A stretch of DNA of 64,000 nucleotides from Hyphomicrobiaceae bacterium (GTDB lineage: Bacteria; Pseudomonadota; Alphaproteobacteria; Rhizobiales; Xanthobacteraceae), in the NCBI GenBank assembly GCA_021324465.1, contig JAJPJB010000026.1, forward strand, positions 1 through 64,000. The letters are read 5' to 3'. Within the stretch, counting starts at the first letter, position 1. The number at the start of each line of letters is the position of its first letter. The notes beneath the pieces were generated by a model. That model worked only from the letters and a program-made list of their open reading frames with translations. It was not told the DNA's origin and made no database searches. The translations under genes and the position numbers were made by a program. This document shows, one piece after another, positions 37,342 through 47,558 of the stretch.

Positions 37342-38514
37342 TCAAGAGGTCGTCAGACGGACGATGTCATTGAAAGTTGCAAATATCATCAACATCACGA
37401 CGATGGCGAGACCGATCCGAAACCCAACCTCCTGCGCACGGTCCGAAAGCGGACGGCCGCGCACCCCCTCGATCGCATAAAACAAAAGGTGGCCGCCATC
37501 GAGGAGCGGGATGGGAAACAGGTTGAGCAGTCCGATCGAGACCGACAGGACGCCAACCAGGTGGACCAGCGCGACAAAGCCGATCTTGGCCACCTGCCCG
37601 GAAATCTGCGCGATCCGCGCCGGGCCGCCGAGCTCATCGGCCGACTCGCGCCCGACGATCACGCCGCCGATATAGCTGAGCGTCCGATCGACGATGAACC
37701 ATGTCTCCTGCACGCCCATCACGACCGCTTGCGGCGGCGAGACCGGCTGGAATTTGAGATCGGCGACGTCCATCGAGCGGCTGATGCCGAGAATGCCGAT
37801 GCGATGCATGTTGCCGAAATTGTCCCTGACCTCTTTCAGCGCCGGCGTCGCCTTGAGCACGATCGGCGTGCCCTTGCGGTCGACTTTGATGGTGAGGCTC
37901 TCGCCGGCGCTTTCGCTGACGATGCGCTGCATGTCCGCAAAGTCGGCGATCGGCTTGCCGTCGATCGCCACAACCACATCGCCGGGCTGGAAGCCAGCCG
38001 CGGCCGCCGCGCTGTCCGGCTGGACCGTATCGACGCGCGCACTCATCGATTGCTTGCCGTAGATCATGAAGATCACGGCGAAGATCGCGATGGCCAAAAC
38101 GAAATTGGCCGCGGGCCCGGCGACGACAATGGCTGCGCGCTTGAGCACCGACTGGAAATGAAAGCTCAGCGCACGTTCGCTCGCGCTCATGGCTTCGAGC
38201 TGTGCGGTGCTCGGGGCGCTGCCGGCGTTTTCGTCGCCGAAGAACCTGACATAGCCGCCGAGCGGGATGGCCGAGATCTTCCAGCGCGTGCCGTGACGAT
38301 CATTAAAGCCGGCAAGTTCCGGGCCGAAGCCGATCGAAAAGACCAAAACCCGCACGCCACACAGACGCGCGACGATGAAATGCCCGAATTCGTGGAAGAA
38401 CACGACCACGCTGAGCACGAACAGGAAAGGGATGAGGTAGCCGGAAACACCTCCTCCCAGCGCATGCAAATGCGACAGCAAATACGACCCCATGACGTTG
38501 TCCGACGCCCCCAT
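37342..38514 (-). CDS. rseP: Site-2 membrane metalloprotease RseP
   Basis: A 390-residue intramembrane zinc protease (M50). HEFGH in the first helix is the zinc site, NLFPIPLLDGGH in the third core helix supplies the Asp ligand, and a PDZ domain (about residues 145-220, with AGFQPGDVVVAIDGKPIADFADM) lies between. Only one PDZ is evident, whereas E. coli RseP has two, as is usual in alphaproteobacteria. It cleaves anti-sigma factors and remnant signal peptides. GAGG before ATG 38514 supports the start. Its place between dxr and bamA is standard. Confidence 0.95.
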   Translation of the reverse strand: MGASDNVMGSYLLSHLHALGGGVSGYLIPFLFVLSVVVFFHEFGHFIVARLCGVRVLVFSIGFGPELAGFNDRHGTRWKISAIPLGGYVRFFGDENAGSAPSTAQLEAMSASERALSFHFQSVLKRAAIVVAGPAANFVLAIAIFAVIFMIYGKQSMSARVDTVQPDSAAAAAGFQPGDVVVAIDGKPIADFADMQRIVSESAGESLTIKVDRKGTPIVLKATPALKEVRDNFGNMHRIGILGISRSMDVADLKFQPVSPPQAVVMGVQETWFIVDRTLSYIGGVIVGRESADELGGPARIAQISGQVAKIGFVALVHLVGVLSVSIGLLNLFPIPLLDGGHLLFYAIEGVRGRPLSDRAQEVGFRIGLAIVVMLMIFATFNDIVRLTTS

Positions 38515-38541
38515 TATGCCTCGTTCCCCAATCCGTTAACG

Positions 38542-39789
38542 CTAGGATGCCATTGCGGCAATTTCGGGCAAGAGGTCGGACGCCAACCTTCTTGCACTAT
38601 GGTCAATGGCAAGCGCTTCGTCGACGGTTTGCGGCTCGGTCATTCCGCCGCGCCTTTCCATGCCCTCAAGGGTCGCCTCGACGAGCGCGGCGATTCCGCT
38701 AAAGCCCAGGCGCCGCTCGACAAATTCCCGCACGGCGACCTCGTTGGCGGCGTTGAGAATGGTCGGCGCAGCACCACCGGTTGCGAGCGCCCGCCGCGCG
38801 ATCGCCAACGCCGGGAATCGCACCAGGTCCGGCGCCTCGAAGGACAGTGTCGAAACCTGGGCCAAATTAAGCCGCGCCGCCGGTGTCCCCATGCGCACAG
38901 GCCAGGCCAGGCAATGCGAAATCGGAATGCGCATATCCGGCGCGCCCAGCTGCGCGATCACCGATCCGTCTTGAAACTCGACGAGCCCATGCACGATCGA
39001 CTGTGGATGAACCACCACGTCGAGCATATCGGGCGGCAAGCCGAATAGATGATGCGCCTCGATGAGTTCGAGACCCTTATTCATGAGTGTCGCCGAATCG
39101 ATGGTGATCTTCGGGCCCATCGACCAGGTCGGATGCTTGAGCGCCTGCTCGACGGTGACATTGCGAATCGCGTCGAGCGTCCACGTGCGAAAGGGGCCGC
39201 CCGACGCGGTGAGGACGACGCGCCGAACGTCCTCGCGCCGGCCCGACCCCAGCGCCTGGAAAATGGCATTGTGCTCGGAATCGACCGGCAGCACGGAGGC
39301 CCCGGCGGCAGCGGCGCGCCGCATGAACAAGGCGCCCGCGCAGACCAGGCATTCTTTGTTGGCGAGTGCCACCGCCGCGCCGCGCTCCGCCGCGGCCAGT
39401 GTCGGCGCCAGAGACGCGGCGCCGGTGATCGCCGCCATGACCCATTCGGCGGGACGCTGCGCCGCTTCGATCAGCGCTTGTGGACCCGCCGCCGCTTCGA
39501 TGCCGGAGCCCGATAATTCGGATTTGAGTGCGGCATAGGCCGCCGGATCCGCCACCGCCGCAAAGCGCGCGCCAAGTTCGCGCGCGAGCCGCGCCAGCGC
39601 GACCGCATCGCGGTGGGCGGTCACCGCCTCGACGGCGAAGCGGGCCGGGTCACGCCGCAACAGATCGGCCGTGCTCGAGCCGATCGACCCGGTGGCGCCG
39701 AGGATGGTCACTCTCTTAGTCACTGCCTTGGGGACAGGCTGCGGCAAGATTTTTGCCAAAGGGCGTTTCTGTCTCATCGAATGGCTCAA
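38542..39789 (-). CDS. dxr: 1-deoxy-D-xylulose-5-phosphate reductoisomerase
   Basis: A 415-residue enzyme of the MEP isoprenoid pathway (DXP to MEP, NADPH). [18 protein letters not shown] is the NADPH-binding start, [12 protein letters not shown] carries the metal-binding Asp/Glu, TASGGPFR the flexible loop, and [19 protein letters not shown] the second metal site. The frame begins at TTG 39789, which has AGGA just upstream; ATG 39777 or GTG 39723 (directly before the conserved strand) are alternatives, since the first 22 residues are not conserved. Eight bases follow the cdsA stop. Confidence 0.94.
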   Translation of the reverse strand: MSHSMRQKRPLAKILPQPVPKAVTKRVTILGATGSIGSSTADLLRRDPARFAVEAVTAHRDAVALARLARELGARFAAVADPAAYAALKSELSGSGIEAAAGPQALIEAAQRPAEWVMAAITGAASLAPTLAAAERGAAVALANKECLVCAGALFMRRAAAAGASVLPVDSEHNAIFQALGSGRREDVRRVVLTASGGPFRTWTLDAIRNVTVEQALKHPTWSMGPKITIDSATLMNKGLELIEAHHLFGLPPDMLDVVVHPQSIVHGLVEFQDGSVIAQLGAPDMRIPISHCLAWPVRMGTPAARLNLAQVSTLSFEAPDLVRFPALAIARRALATGGAAPTILNAANEVAVREFVERRLGFSGIAALVEATLEGMERRGGMTEPQTVDEALAIDHSARRLASDLLPEIAAMAS

Positions 39790-39796
39790 ACAAATC

Positions 39797-40693
39797 CTAC
39801 CATACCAACAGGCCGCGCGCGGGAGCGGCCAAGCCCTGCCGCAAAATTCCGATCAGCACGGCCGCCACAGCGGCAACGAGGAAACCGTCCAGGCGATCCA
39901 TCATGCCGCCGTGGCCGGGAATGAGATTGCTCGTATCCTTGACGCCAAACCGGCGCTTGACCGCGGATTCGAGGAGGTCGCCGGCTTGCGCGGCGATCGA
40001 GAGGATCAAGGCCAGAGTCCCCGCGACCGCCGCCCGCGGGCCCCCGCTCGCATAGGCGACTGCGACGGTTGCGGCAACCCCCCCGACGAGCCCGCCTAGT
40101 GCGCCGGCCCAGGTCTTGTTCGGGCTTAGACGCGGCCATAACAGCGGGCCGCCGATCGCCCGGCCGACGAAATAGGCCAGAATGTCGGTGGCCCACACTG
40201 CCGTGAACAGAAACAGGAGGGCGCGAAGGCCAAAATCCGGGTCATTGCGCAGCAGCACCGCGCTGAGCAGGAGGATGCCGGCATAGATCACGCCCCCCGC
40301 GCCCCAGAGCGGCGGCATCGCAGGCCGGTCGCGCTGCGGCCAGGCGCCGAGCGCCAGCCCCGCCAGGATTGCTCCCGACAGCGTGATTGCAATTGCGATT
40401 GGGGTTTCGCCCAATCCGGCAAGAACCGCGGCGAGACCCAGCGCGAACAGGCCGGGCGCCACGACCCGCGGATCGGGACGGTGCGTCGCAAGCGAGGCCC
40501 ATTCCCGCAGGATCGCGGCGGCGGCGACCAGGCTGACAAGTGTGAAGGCCCAGCCGCCGAGATAGGCCGCGCCGAGCGCGACTGGTGCCAATACCAGAGC
40601 CGACACCACGCGGCGCCCAAGATTGCGCGCGCCCGTCTCTTCCGACGCGACGGAGCCGCCAGCGCCGGGATTGCCGTGGTGATCCGCGGTCAC
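39797..40693 (-). CDS. cdsA: Phosphatidate cytidylyltransferase
   Basis: A 298-residue polytopic membrane enzyme making CDP-diacylglycerol for phospholipids. The family signature is near the end: [28 protein letters not shown], with the metal-binding Asp residues; about eight hydrophobic helices precede it. The start is GTG 40693, which overlaps the uppS stop (GTGA); the longer open frame lies inside uppS. Residues 1-25 are polar. Confidence 0.93.
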   Translation of the reverse strand: MTADHHGNPGAGGSVASEETGARNLGRRVVSALVLAPVALGAAYLGGWAFTLVSLVAAAAILREWASLATHRPDPRVVAPGLFALGLAAVLAGLGETPIAIAITLSGAILAGLALGAWPQRDRPAMPPLWGAGGVIYAGILLLSAVLLRNDPDFGLRALLFLFTAVWATDILAYFVGRAIGGPLLWPRLSPNKTWAGALGGLVGGVAATVAVAYASGGPRAAVAGTLALILSIAAQAGDLLESAVKRRFGVKDTSNLIPGHGGMMDRLDGFLVAAVAAVLIGILRQGLAAPARGLLVW

Positions 40694-41484
40694 GAGCCGG
40701 TCTGCGCGACTAAACCGCCGAAGCGTCGTTCGCGTCGCTGATATTCGGCAATCGCGCATTCAAGCGCCGTGCGGTCGAAATCGGGCCAGTTGAGCGGTAC
40801 AAATACCAGTTCGCTATAGGCCGACTGCCAGAGCAGGAAATTCGACAGCCGCTGCTCGCCGCTGGTGCGAATGATCACGTCGGGATCGGGCAGGTCGGGC
40901 GCATCGAGGTGCCGCGTCAGAAGCTCGGGCGTGATGTCGTCGGCCTTGAGCCGACCCTCCGCCACCTTGGCCGCAAGCCGCCGCGCCGCGCGCGCGATCT
41001 CCTGCCGTGCGCCGTAATTGAAGGCGACGACCAGCAACAGCCCGTCATTGTGGCGCGTCAAATTTTCCGCCTCTTCGAGCAGGCTTCTGATATCGGCGGC
41101 CAGATCATCGCGTTCGCCAATGACGCGCACTCGCACATTGCTCTTGTGCAGCTCGGCAAGATCATTGCGGATGAACCGGCGCAGCAGCGACAAGAGATCA
41201 TGGATTTCCGATTCCGGCCGCGACCAGTTTTCCGAACTGAAAGAGAAGATCGTCAGCACTGAGATGCCAAGTTCGCCGGCGGCGCGCACCGTCCTGCGCA
41301 AGGCTTCGACGCCGCGCCGGTGGCCTTCCACCCGCGGCAGTCCGCGCGCCGCCGCCCAGCGCCCATTGCCATCCATGATGATGGCAACGTGGCGCGGCGC
41401 ATGGAAGCTGCTGCAGGATCTTCCATCCTTGGCGCTCGCCGGCATCGCGGCCTTATCGATCGTCGTGTCCGCGGCGTCACTCAC
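40690..41484 (-). CDS. uppS: Undecaprenyl-diphosphate synthase
   Basis: A 264-residue cis-prenyltransferase making the C55 carrier for peptidoglycan and O-antigen. [25 protein letters not shown] carries the catalytic Asp and diphosphate-binding Arg, [15 protein letters not shown] the substrate loop, and [25 protein letters not shown] the second diphosphate-binding site. The start is GTG 41484, overlapping the frr stop (GTGA); the next Met, 13 codons later, is an alternative. The 116 codons open upstream are a shadow of frr. Confidence 0.95.
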   Translation of the reverse strand: MSDAADTTIDKAAMPASAKDGRSCSSFHAPRHVAIIMDGNGRWAAARGLPRVEGHRRGVEALRRTVRAAGELGISVLTIFSFSSENWSRPESEIHDLLSLLRRFIRNDLAELHKSNVRVRVIGERDDLAADIRSLLEEAENLTRHNDGLLLVVAFNYGARQEIARAARRLAAKVAEGRLKADDITPELLTRHLDAPDLPDPDVIIRTSGEQRLSNFLLWQSAYSELVFVPLNWPDFDRTALECAIAEYQRRERRFGGLVAQTGS

Positions 41485-42044
41485 ACCGTCATGATCTCCT
41501 TTTCCTTGGCGCCGAGCAGCTTCTCGACTTCGGCGATCGTTGCATCCGTCACTTTTTGCACCTCGGCCGCCTGGTGCTTGTGCTCGTCCTCGCTGATCTT
41601 GTGATCCTTCTCGAGCTTCTTGAGCAGATCGAGACCGTCGCGGCGGACGTGGCGCACCGCAACGCGGGCGCCTTCGGCATATTTGTGCGCGAGCTTGACG
41701 ATTTCCCGCCGACGCTCTTCGTTGAGCTCGGGGATGCGCAGCCTCAAATTTTGCCCTTCGGTCGACGGCGTCAAACCGAGATTGGCCGCCGAGATCGCCT
41801 TCTCGACCGCATGCACCATCGCGCGATCCCACACCTGCACGTTTAGGAGCCGCGGCTCCGGCACGCTGATCGTGGCGAGCTGATTGAGCGGCATGTGGCC
41901 GCCATAGGCCTCGACCTGAATATTGTCGAGCAGCGCCGTGGAAGCCCGTCCGGTGCGCAAGCCGGACAATTCGTGCCTCAACGATGTGATCGCGCCCTGC
42001 ATCCGGCGCTTGAGATCGTTCATGTCAAATGTGGCCGTTGCCAT
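41481..42044 (-). CDS. frr: Ribosome-recycling factor
   Basis: A 187-residue tRNA-mimic protein that, with EF-G, splits post-termination ribosomes. [30 protein letters not shown] is the first helix of the three-helix domain, [24 protein letters not shown] the beta-domain, and [34 protein letters not shown] the hinge and second helix. Length and ends are normal. The stop overlaps the uppS start. Confidence 0.96.
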   Translation of the reverse strand: MATATFDMNDLKRRMQGAITSLRHELSGLRTGRASTALLDNIQVEAYGGHMPLNQLATISVPEPRLLNVQVWDRAMVHAVEKAISAANLGLTPSTEGQNLRLRIPELNEERRREIVKLAHKYAEGARVAVRHVRRDGLDLLKKLEKDHKISEDEHKHQAAEVQKVTDATIAEVEKLLGAKEKEIMTV

Positions 42045-42200
42045 GTCGGCTACTCCTGTAACCCTCGGGCAATTCCCCGGCGCCTTTGCTCGCGCTCTCC
42101 CGGCATTGCTTCCTCAACCCGACCAAAAACCGATTCGGCAGGCGTGGAACCCGGCGTATCAGGAGACGCCGCCAATGCCGAGTCGGATGCGACCGCGAGC

Positions 42201-42914
42201 CTAGCCGACCGTTGTGAAGGGCCCTTTTCCGCACAGGACGTTCTCGATCGCGCCCTGCTCGCGGATCGAAAACACGATGATAGGCATACGGTTTTCCTGG
42301 GCAAGCGCGAATGCCGTCGCATCCATGACCTTGAGCTTGCGGTCGAGCGCCTCCTGGTGGTCGAGGCGGTCGTAGCGGGTGGCCTTGGGGTCCTTCTTCG
42401 GATCGGCGGTATAGACGCCGTCGACATCGGTCGCCTTGAGCACCGCCTGGCATTCCATCTCGGCCGCGCGCAGGACGGCGGTCGTGTCGGTGGTGAAGAA
42501 CGGGTTGCCGGTGCCGCCGGCAAACACGATGATGCGGCCCTGCTCGAGATGGCGCAGCGCACTTTGGCGCTCGTAGGTCTCGCAGACCTGCGGCATGATC
42601 AAAGCCGACATGGCACGCGCGCTCACGCCGGCGCGCTCGATTGCCGTGACCAGAACCAGCGCGTTCATCACGGTTGCCAGCATGCCCATGGCATCCGCCG
42701 TGGGCCGCGACAGGCCGTTTTCCGAAATCTGCGCGCCGCGCAGCACATTGCCGCCGCCGACCACGACGCCGAGTCCGGTGCCGAGCTTGTGCGCGGCGAC
42801 CAGATCGGCTGCGAAACGATCGATGGTCGGCTGGTGAATGCCGAACTTCTCGGGCCCTGAAAGCGCCTCGCCGGACAATTTGACGATCACCCGGCGATAG
42901 TTCGGCTTGGCCAT
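42201..42914 (-). CDS. pyrH: Uridylate kinase
   Basis: A 237-residue bacterial UMP kinase of the amino-acid kinase fold. [13 protein letters not shown] is the start motif, [10 protein letters not shown] the phosphate loop, [15 protein letters not shown] the GTP/UTP effector part, [23 protein letters not shown] the substrate site, and [18 protein letters not shown] the ATP site. It is nine bases downstream of tsf and 156 bases before frr. Confidence 0.97.
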   Translation of the reverse strand: MAKPNYRRVIVKLSGEALSGPEKFGIHQPTIDRFAADLVAAHKLGTGLGVVVGGGNVLRGAQISENGLSRPTADAMGMLATVMNALVLVTAIERAGVSARAMSALIMPQVCETYERQSALRHLEQGRIIVFAGGTGNPFFTTDTTAVLRAAEMECQAVLKATDVDGVYTADPKKDPKATRYDRLDHQEALDRKLKVMDATAFALAQENRMPIIVFSIREQGAIENVLCGKGPFTTVG

Positions 42915-42923
42915 CGTTCGATC

Positions 42924-43850
42924 CTAATGCGTGCCGGCCAGCGCAGCGACCTCGCCGCCGAAATCGCCGGTGGGGCGGTCGATGCCTTCGCCAAGCGCAA
43001 AGCGCTTGAAGCCGACGACCTTGACCGGACCACCGACCCTAGCTTCGGCCTCTTTGATGGCCTGCGCCACGCTTTTCTTGTCGTCATGGACGAAAGCCTG
43101 TTCAAGCAGGCAGACTTCCTTGTAGAACGTCTTCAGCCCTGACTCGACGATCTTTTCAACGACATTGGCGGGCTTGCCCTGGGCCTTGGCCTTGTCAGCG
43201 AGCACATTCCTCTCGCGCTCGACCACAGCGGCGTCGAGCCCGAACGGATCGACCGCTTGCGGATTGGCCGCGGCAACGTGCATCGCCAGCAGGCGCCCGA
43301 AGGCTTTGAGTTCATCGGCCTTGCCGCTCGACTCCAGCCCGACAATCACGCCAATGCGGCCGAGCCCGTCGGTGACCGAACTGTGCACATAGCTTGCCAC
43401 AACGCCGTTGCCGACCGACAGCTCGGCGGCGCGGCGCAAGGTCATGTTCTCGCCGACCTTGGCGACCGTGTCGGCGATCGCATCGGCAATGGTGATATTG
43501 CCGGCCTTCGCGGTCAGAATCTTGCTCAAGTCAGCGCCCGCAGTGAGCGCGGCATCCGCGATCATCTTCACCAGGCCCTGGAACAGATCATTACGCGCGA
43601 CGAAGTCGGTCTCCGAATTGACTTCGACCACGATGCCTTTGTTGGCCGCAACCGCAACGCCGATCAGGCCCTCGGCCGCGACCCGGCCGGCCTTCTTGGC
43701 GGCCTTCGACAGGCCCTTCTTGCGCAGCCAGTCGACGGCCGCTTCGATATTGCCGCCCGTTTCGCTGAGCGCCGCCTTGCAATCCATCATGCCGGCGCCC
43801 GTCTGCTCGCGGAGCTCTTTGACCATGGATGCGCTGATCGTCTCTGCCAT
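42924..43850 (-). CDS. tsf: Elongation factor Ts
   Basis: A 308-residue guanine-exchange factor for EF-Tu. [38 protein letters not shown] is the UBA-like N-terminal domain, and [13 protein letters not shown] the TDFV motif that displaces Mg from EF-Tu. The core, coiled-coil and C-terminal parts follow. The ATG at 43850 is preceded by AAGGAC at good distance; upstream in-frame codons do not fit the family. Follows rpsB by 157 bases. Confidence 0.97.
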   Translation of the reverse strand: MAETISASMVKELREQTGAGMMDCKAALSETGGNIEAAVDWLRKKGLSKAAKKAGRVAAEGLIGVAVAANKGIVVEVNSETDFVARNDLFQGLVKMIADAALTAGADLSKILTAKAGNITIADAIADTVAKVGENMTLRRAAELSVGNGVVASYVHSSVTDGLGRIGVIVGLESSGKADELKAFGRLLAMHVAAANPQAVDPFGLDAAVVERERNVLADKAKAQGKPANVVEKIVESGLKTFYKEVCLLEQAFVHDDKKSVAQAIKEAEARVGGPVKVVGFKRFALGEGIDRPTGDFGGEVAALAGTH

Positions 43851-44007
43851 TGCTGTTGTCCTTGCGCCTTCATCATCTTGAGGAGCCGAGCAACGCGACG
43901 AGCTCGGCCCCATACTCATCGGCACTCGATAGGAGCGCGAGCGAGAAGCTGCCGCGCCGTGCGTTCCAGAGCGGCGGACGAGCGCCCGCGTCCCGGAATG
44001 ACGCGCC

Positions 44008-45006
44008 TTACACTTCCTCGGCCGTCAACTGCTTGGCCTTGGCGATCCAGCTTTCGACGCGGCCGGGGAGCCCGACCTCCTCGCCGACATTGTGGGCCGC
44101 TTGCGGCGAGAACTCGGCGATCTGCTGGTAGTGGAAGATGCCGAGGTCGTTGAGCTTCTTCTCGATGGTCGGCGACACGCCGGGAAGCTTCTTGAGATCG
44201 TCGGCAACGCCGCGCGGGCCCGACAGCGGCTCGAAGCCGAGCGTGCTGGTCTCCGCCGGCAATTCCTCGGCGACTGGCTCGGCCTGGGCGCCGATGTCGA
44301 TGCCCTGGACGCCTTGCGCGCGCGAAATGCCGTCGATCGCGGCCTTTGCCACGAGATCGCAGTAAAGCGTGATCGCACGGCTCGCATCGTCATTGCCCGG
44401 CACGACATAGGTAATGCCGTCCGGATCGCAATTGGTGTCGACGATGGCGGCAACCGGCACGCCAAGCCGCTGCGCCTCCTTGATCGCGATATCTTCCTTG
44501 TTGGTGTCGATGACAAAGACCATGTCGGGAAGCCCGCCCATGTCCTTGATGCCGCCAAGCGCGCGATCGAGCTTGTCGCGCTCGCGCTGGAGCGTCAGCC
44601 GCTCCTTCTTGGTGTAGCCCTGCGCCTCGTTCGAGCTGAGCATCTCGTCGAGCGCGCGCAGCCGCTTGATCGAATTCGACACCGTCTTCCAGTTCGTCAG
44701 CGTGCCGCCGAGCCAGCGCGAATTGACGTAATATTGCGCGCAGCGCTTGGCCGCGTCCGCAATCGCGTCCTGCGCCTGCCGCTTGGTGCCGACGAACAGG
44801 ATACGCCCGCCTTCGGCGACGGTGTCGCTGACCGCCTGCAGCGCCCGATGCAGCATGGGCACCGACTGCGTGAGATCGATGATATGGATGTTGTTGCGGG
44901 TGCCGAAGATGTACTCGGACATCTTCGGATTCCAACGGTGGGCCTGATGGCCGAAATGCACGCCAGCTTCCAACAGCTGGCGCATGCTGAAGTCTGGCAG
45001 CGCCAT
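44008..45006 (-). CDS. rpsB: Ribosomal protein S2 with C-terminal helix-hairpin-helix extension
   Basis: A 332-residue S2 protein of the small subunit. [22 protein letters not shown] and [13 protein letters not shown] are family signatures, and [36 protein letters not shown] closes the core near residue 200. About 75 extra residues follow: an acidic linker, then [31 protein letters not shown], a helix-hairpin-helix like motif of the type also found at the ends of rhizobial L21 and NuoE. GGAG precedes ATG 45006; the long upstream frame is a shadow. First gene of the rpsB-tsf-pyrH-frr series. Confidence 0.96.
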   Translation of the reverse strand: MALPDFSMRQLLEAGVHFGHQAHRWNPKMSEYIFGTRNNIHIIDLTQSVPMLHRALQAVSDTVAEGGRILFVGTKRQAQDAIADAAKRCAQYYVNSRWLGGTLTNWKTVSNSIKRLRALDEMLSSNEAQGYTKKERLTLQRERDKLDRALGGIKDMGGLPDMVFVIDTNKEDIAIKEAQRLGVPVAAIVDTNCDPDGITYVVPGNDDASRAITLYCDLVAKAAIDGISRAQGVQGIDIGAQAEPVAEELPAETSTLGFEPLSGPRGVADDLKKLPGVSPTIEKKLNDLGIFHYQQIAEFSPQAAHNVGEEVGLPGRVESWIAKAKQLTAEEV

Positions 45007-45111
45007 AAAGACATTCTCCGGTTGATCCGCCGCGGACCGCGAGCCGACCTCCTGAAGGAGACCGACACCGGACGGCATAAGCCAAGGTCCGCGTGTGAGA
45101 TTGCCGCGCTT

Positions 45112-45140
45112 ATATAGGGACGTTGGGCCGGAAGCAACAA
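45112..45140 (-). promoter_or_regulatory. Probable sigma70 promoter of rpsB
   Basis: On the minus strand TTGTTG (45140-45135), a 17-base spacer and TATATA (45117-45112) form a good housekeeping promoter about 105 bases upstream of the rpsB start, just after the ABC-F stop. The remaining leader could carry S2 autoregulation. The match is by eye only. Confidence 0.5.
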
Positions 45141-45151
45141 CCCATAGGCGG

Positions 45152-46873
45152 TCAATACCCCCTTCGGCGGCGCCTTCTCGCGGCCTTTTTGGCCGCATAG
45201 CGCGCTTCGGCGGCCGCCTTTTGCTCGGCGGCGACGACCGCTTGCGCATCGGCCAAGTCGTCCGCGGACGCACGATGTACCGCGCCTTGCGAAGGCGCGC
45301 GTCCCCCTGCCCGCGCCCGCTCCACAACGAAACGGGCGTAGTCGTCCATATCGCCCTGGAACGGCTTGATCTCGCCGTCGGCGGTCAGCCACAGCCGGTC
45401 GGCGACGAGCTCGATCAGCGAGCGATCGTGCGTGATGAGAATGACCGCGCCTTCATAATCGTTGAGCGCATCAAGCAGCGCGCGCCGACTCTCGAGGTCG
45501 AGATGGTTGGTCGGCTCGTCGAGAATGAGCAGGTGCGGCGCGCTCATGCCGATCAGGTTAAGCAGCAGCCGCGCGCGCTCACCGCCGGAAAGATTGGCGA
45601 CGGTGGTGTCCTGCTTCTCGCAAGCGAGGCCGAATTGCGCGAGCCGCGCGCGGTGCGCGGATTCGCCAAGGTCGGGCTGTTTGCGCCGCAGAATGTCGCG
45701 CGGCGTGTCGTGCGGATCGAGCGCTTCGATCTGATGCTGATGAAACCAGCCGACCTTGATGCGGCTGTCGCGTTTCATCTGGCCGGCCTGCAGCGGCAGT
45801 GCGCCGGCGATCATCCTGGCAAAGGTCGATTTGCCGGCGCCGTTGACGCCGAGAAGCCCAATCCGGTCGTCGACATCGAGCCGCAGATTAAGTTTCCGCA
45901 GCACCGGCGTGCGGTTGTAGCCGACGGCGGCACCTTCAAGCTGCAACAGCGGCGGCGCCAGCGGCCGATTCGGCGACGGCAGCGTGAACGGCGCGACGCG
46001 CTCCTCGACCAGTTCGGCAATCGGTTCGAGCTTGGCGAGCCGCTTGATGCGCGACTGCGCCTGCGCCGCCTTGCTCGCTTTGGCGCGAAAGCGATCGATG
46101 AACTTTTGCAGATGCGCGCGCTCGGCCTCCTGCTTGGCGCGCGTGGCGGCCTGGAGGCGCGTCTTCTCGGCGCGGCGGGTCTCAAACTGGTTGTAGCCGC
46201 CGGAATAGAGCTCAAGCTTGCCCTGGCTCAAATGCAGGATGGCATCGACCGAGCTGTTGAGCAGCTCGCGGTCGTGGCTGACGATCAGCGCGGTATTGGG
46301 ATATTTCCTCAAGCGCGCTTCGAGCCAGAGCGCGCCTTCGAGATCGAGATAGTTTGTGGGCTCGTCGAGCAACAGAATATCCGGCTCGGCGAACAGCGCC
46401 GCCGCAAGCGCAACGCGCATGCGCCAGCCGCCGGAAAATTCCGCCATCGGGCGGGCGAGATCGTCGTTGGAAAAGCCGAGCCCGCGCAAAATCTCAGCCG
46501 CCCGCGAGGGCGCACGATCGGCGTCGATGGCGTTGAGCGCGCAATAGATTTCGGCGAGCTCTTCAGGCGCGGCGGTCGCAAGTTGCGCGTTGAGATCTTC
46601 GCGCCTGTGATCCGCCGCCAGAACGGTGTCGAGCAGTGTCACCGGCGTGGCCGGATGTTCCTGCTCGACCGAGCCGATCCGCGCCCGCTTTGGCAGGATG
46701 ATATCGCCGCCCTGCGGCACGAGATCGCCGAGGATGAGCTTGAACAGCGTCGATTTGCCGACGCCGTTGCGCCCGACCAGGCCGACCTTGGTGCCGGAGG
46801 GGATCGTCACGCTGGCGGAATCGAAGAATTTTCGGCCCCAGGCGCTGAAAACGAGATTCTCGATCCGAAGCAT
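45152..46873 (-). CDS. ABC-F family ATPase (Uup/YheS type)
   Basis: A 573-residue soluble protein with two ABC domains in tandem and no membrane segment. First domain: [12 protein letters not shown] (Walker A), [15 protein letters not shown] (signature), [12 protein letters not shown] (Walker B). Second: [37 protein letters not shown]. The linker [20 protein letters not shown] is the typical ABC-F connecting helix pair (P-site tRNA interaction motif). The C-terminal end is short and Arg/Lys-rich rather than a long coiled coil, as in YheS. ABC-F proteins act on the ribosome. It lies upstream of rpsB on the same strand. Confidence 0.93.
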   Translation of the reverse strand: MLRIENLVFSAWGRKFFDSASVTIPSGTKVGLVGRNGVGKSTLFKLILGDLVPQGGDIILPKRARIGSVEQEHPATPVTLLDTVLAADHRREDLNAQLATAAPEELAEIYCALNAIDADRAPSRAAEILRGLGFSNDDLARPMAEFSGGWRMRVALAAALFAEPDILLLDEPTNYLDLEGALWLEARLRKYPNTALIVSHDRELLNSSVDAILHLSQGKLELYSGGYNQFETRRAEKTRLQAATRAKQEAERAHLQKFIDRFRAKASKAAQAQSRIKRLAKLEPIAELVEERVAPFTLPSPNRPLAPPLLQLEGAAVGYNRTPVLRKLNLRLDVDDRIGLLGVNGAGKSTFARMIAGALPLQAGQMKRDSRIKVGWFHQHQIEALDPHDTPRDILRRKQPDLGESAHRARLAQFGLACEKQDTTVANLSGGERARLLLNLIGMSAPHLLILDEPTNHLDLESRRALLDALNDYEGAVILITHDRSLIELVADRLWLTADGEIKPFQGDMDDYARFVVERARAGGRAPSQGAVHRASADDLADAQAVVAAEQKAAAEARYAAKKAARRRRRRGY

Positions 46874-47113
46874 ATTTTCGGGGCCAGACTGCCGTAATTG
46901 GTCGGAAAATGACGCGGCCGCTGTTTAGCGCAGAGCGCTTCACATAGCGGGTGAAGGGGCCAATTCCAAGTGCAGCCGAATTGGCTTGCCCATAGCGTGA
47001 CGGCCGGACCTGGCGGGGGCCCGTCCACCTCTTGCTGACCTGTAGCGCGCAAGACGTGGACTGCCGCGACAAGCGCGGGCATAACGCCGTAGTATAGGCC
47101 GCAAGGATCGCAA

Positions 47114-47557
47114 ATGGCGAGGCGCCGCATTGAAACCGAGATCGACATCAATGCGTCGACTGCGAAGGTTTGGGCGGTCCTGACGGATTTTGCGCAAATC
47201 GGCGCCTGGAATCCGTTCATCACGTCGATTGCGGGCAACCTCGCAGCCGGCGAACGTCTGACCATTAACCTTCATCCCCCCGGCAAGTCGGCCATCACGC
47301 TACGCCCGACGCTGCTTAGGGTCCGGCCGGAACGTGAGCTGCGCTGGCTCGGTCATTTTGTCGTCCCGGGAATCTTCGACGGCGAGCACTATTTTCTGCT
47401 CGATCCGCTGGGCGCGGACCGCACCCGCTTGACGCACGGCGAAAATTTTTCCGGTCTTCTGGTGGGCATGCTCCGGGCCACGCTCGACGCGACCGAGACC
47501 GGTTTCAACGCCATGAATGCCGCCCTGAAGCGGCAGGCCGAGTGGAGCTTGGCATGA
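47114..47557 (+). CDS. SRPBCC (START/Bet v1-like) domain protein
   Basis: A 147-residue single-domain protein. IETEIDINASTAKVWAVLTDFAQIGAWNPFITSIAG is the typical SRPBCC start with first helix, ERELRWLGHFVVPGIFDGEHYFLLDP the hydrophobic cavity strands, and the last helix MLRATLDATETGFNAMNAALKRQAE closes the fold. Such proteins bind lipids or hydrophobic ligands; the ligand is unknown. AAGGA before ATG 47114. It ends one base before the stop of the convergent dnaE, so there is no room for a terminator between them. Confidence 0.85.
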   Translation: MARRRIETEIDINASTAKVWAVLTDFAQIGAWNPFITSIAGNLAAGERLTINLHPPGKSAITLRPTLLRVRPERELRWLGHFVVPGIFDGEHYFLLDPLGADRTRLTHGENFSGLLVGMLRATLDATETGFNAMNAALKRQAEWSLA

Positions 47558-47558
47558 G

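Noticed and set aside
45095-46897. 600-codon plus-strand frame opposite the ABC-F gene
   Set aside because: Antisense shadow; the minus strand carries a complete ABC-F protein with both Walker sets.
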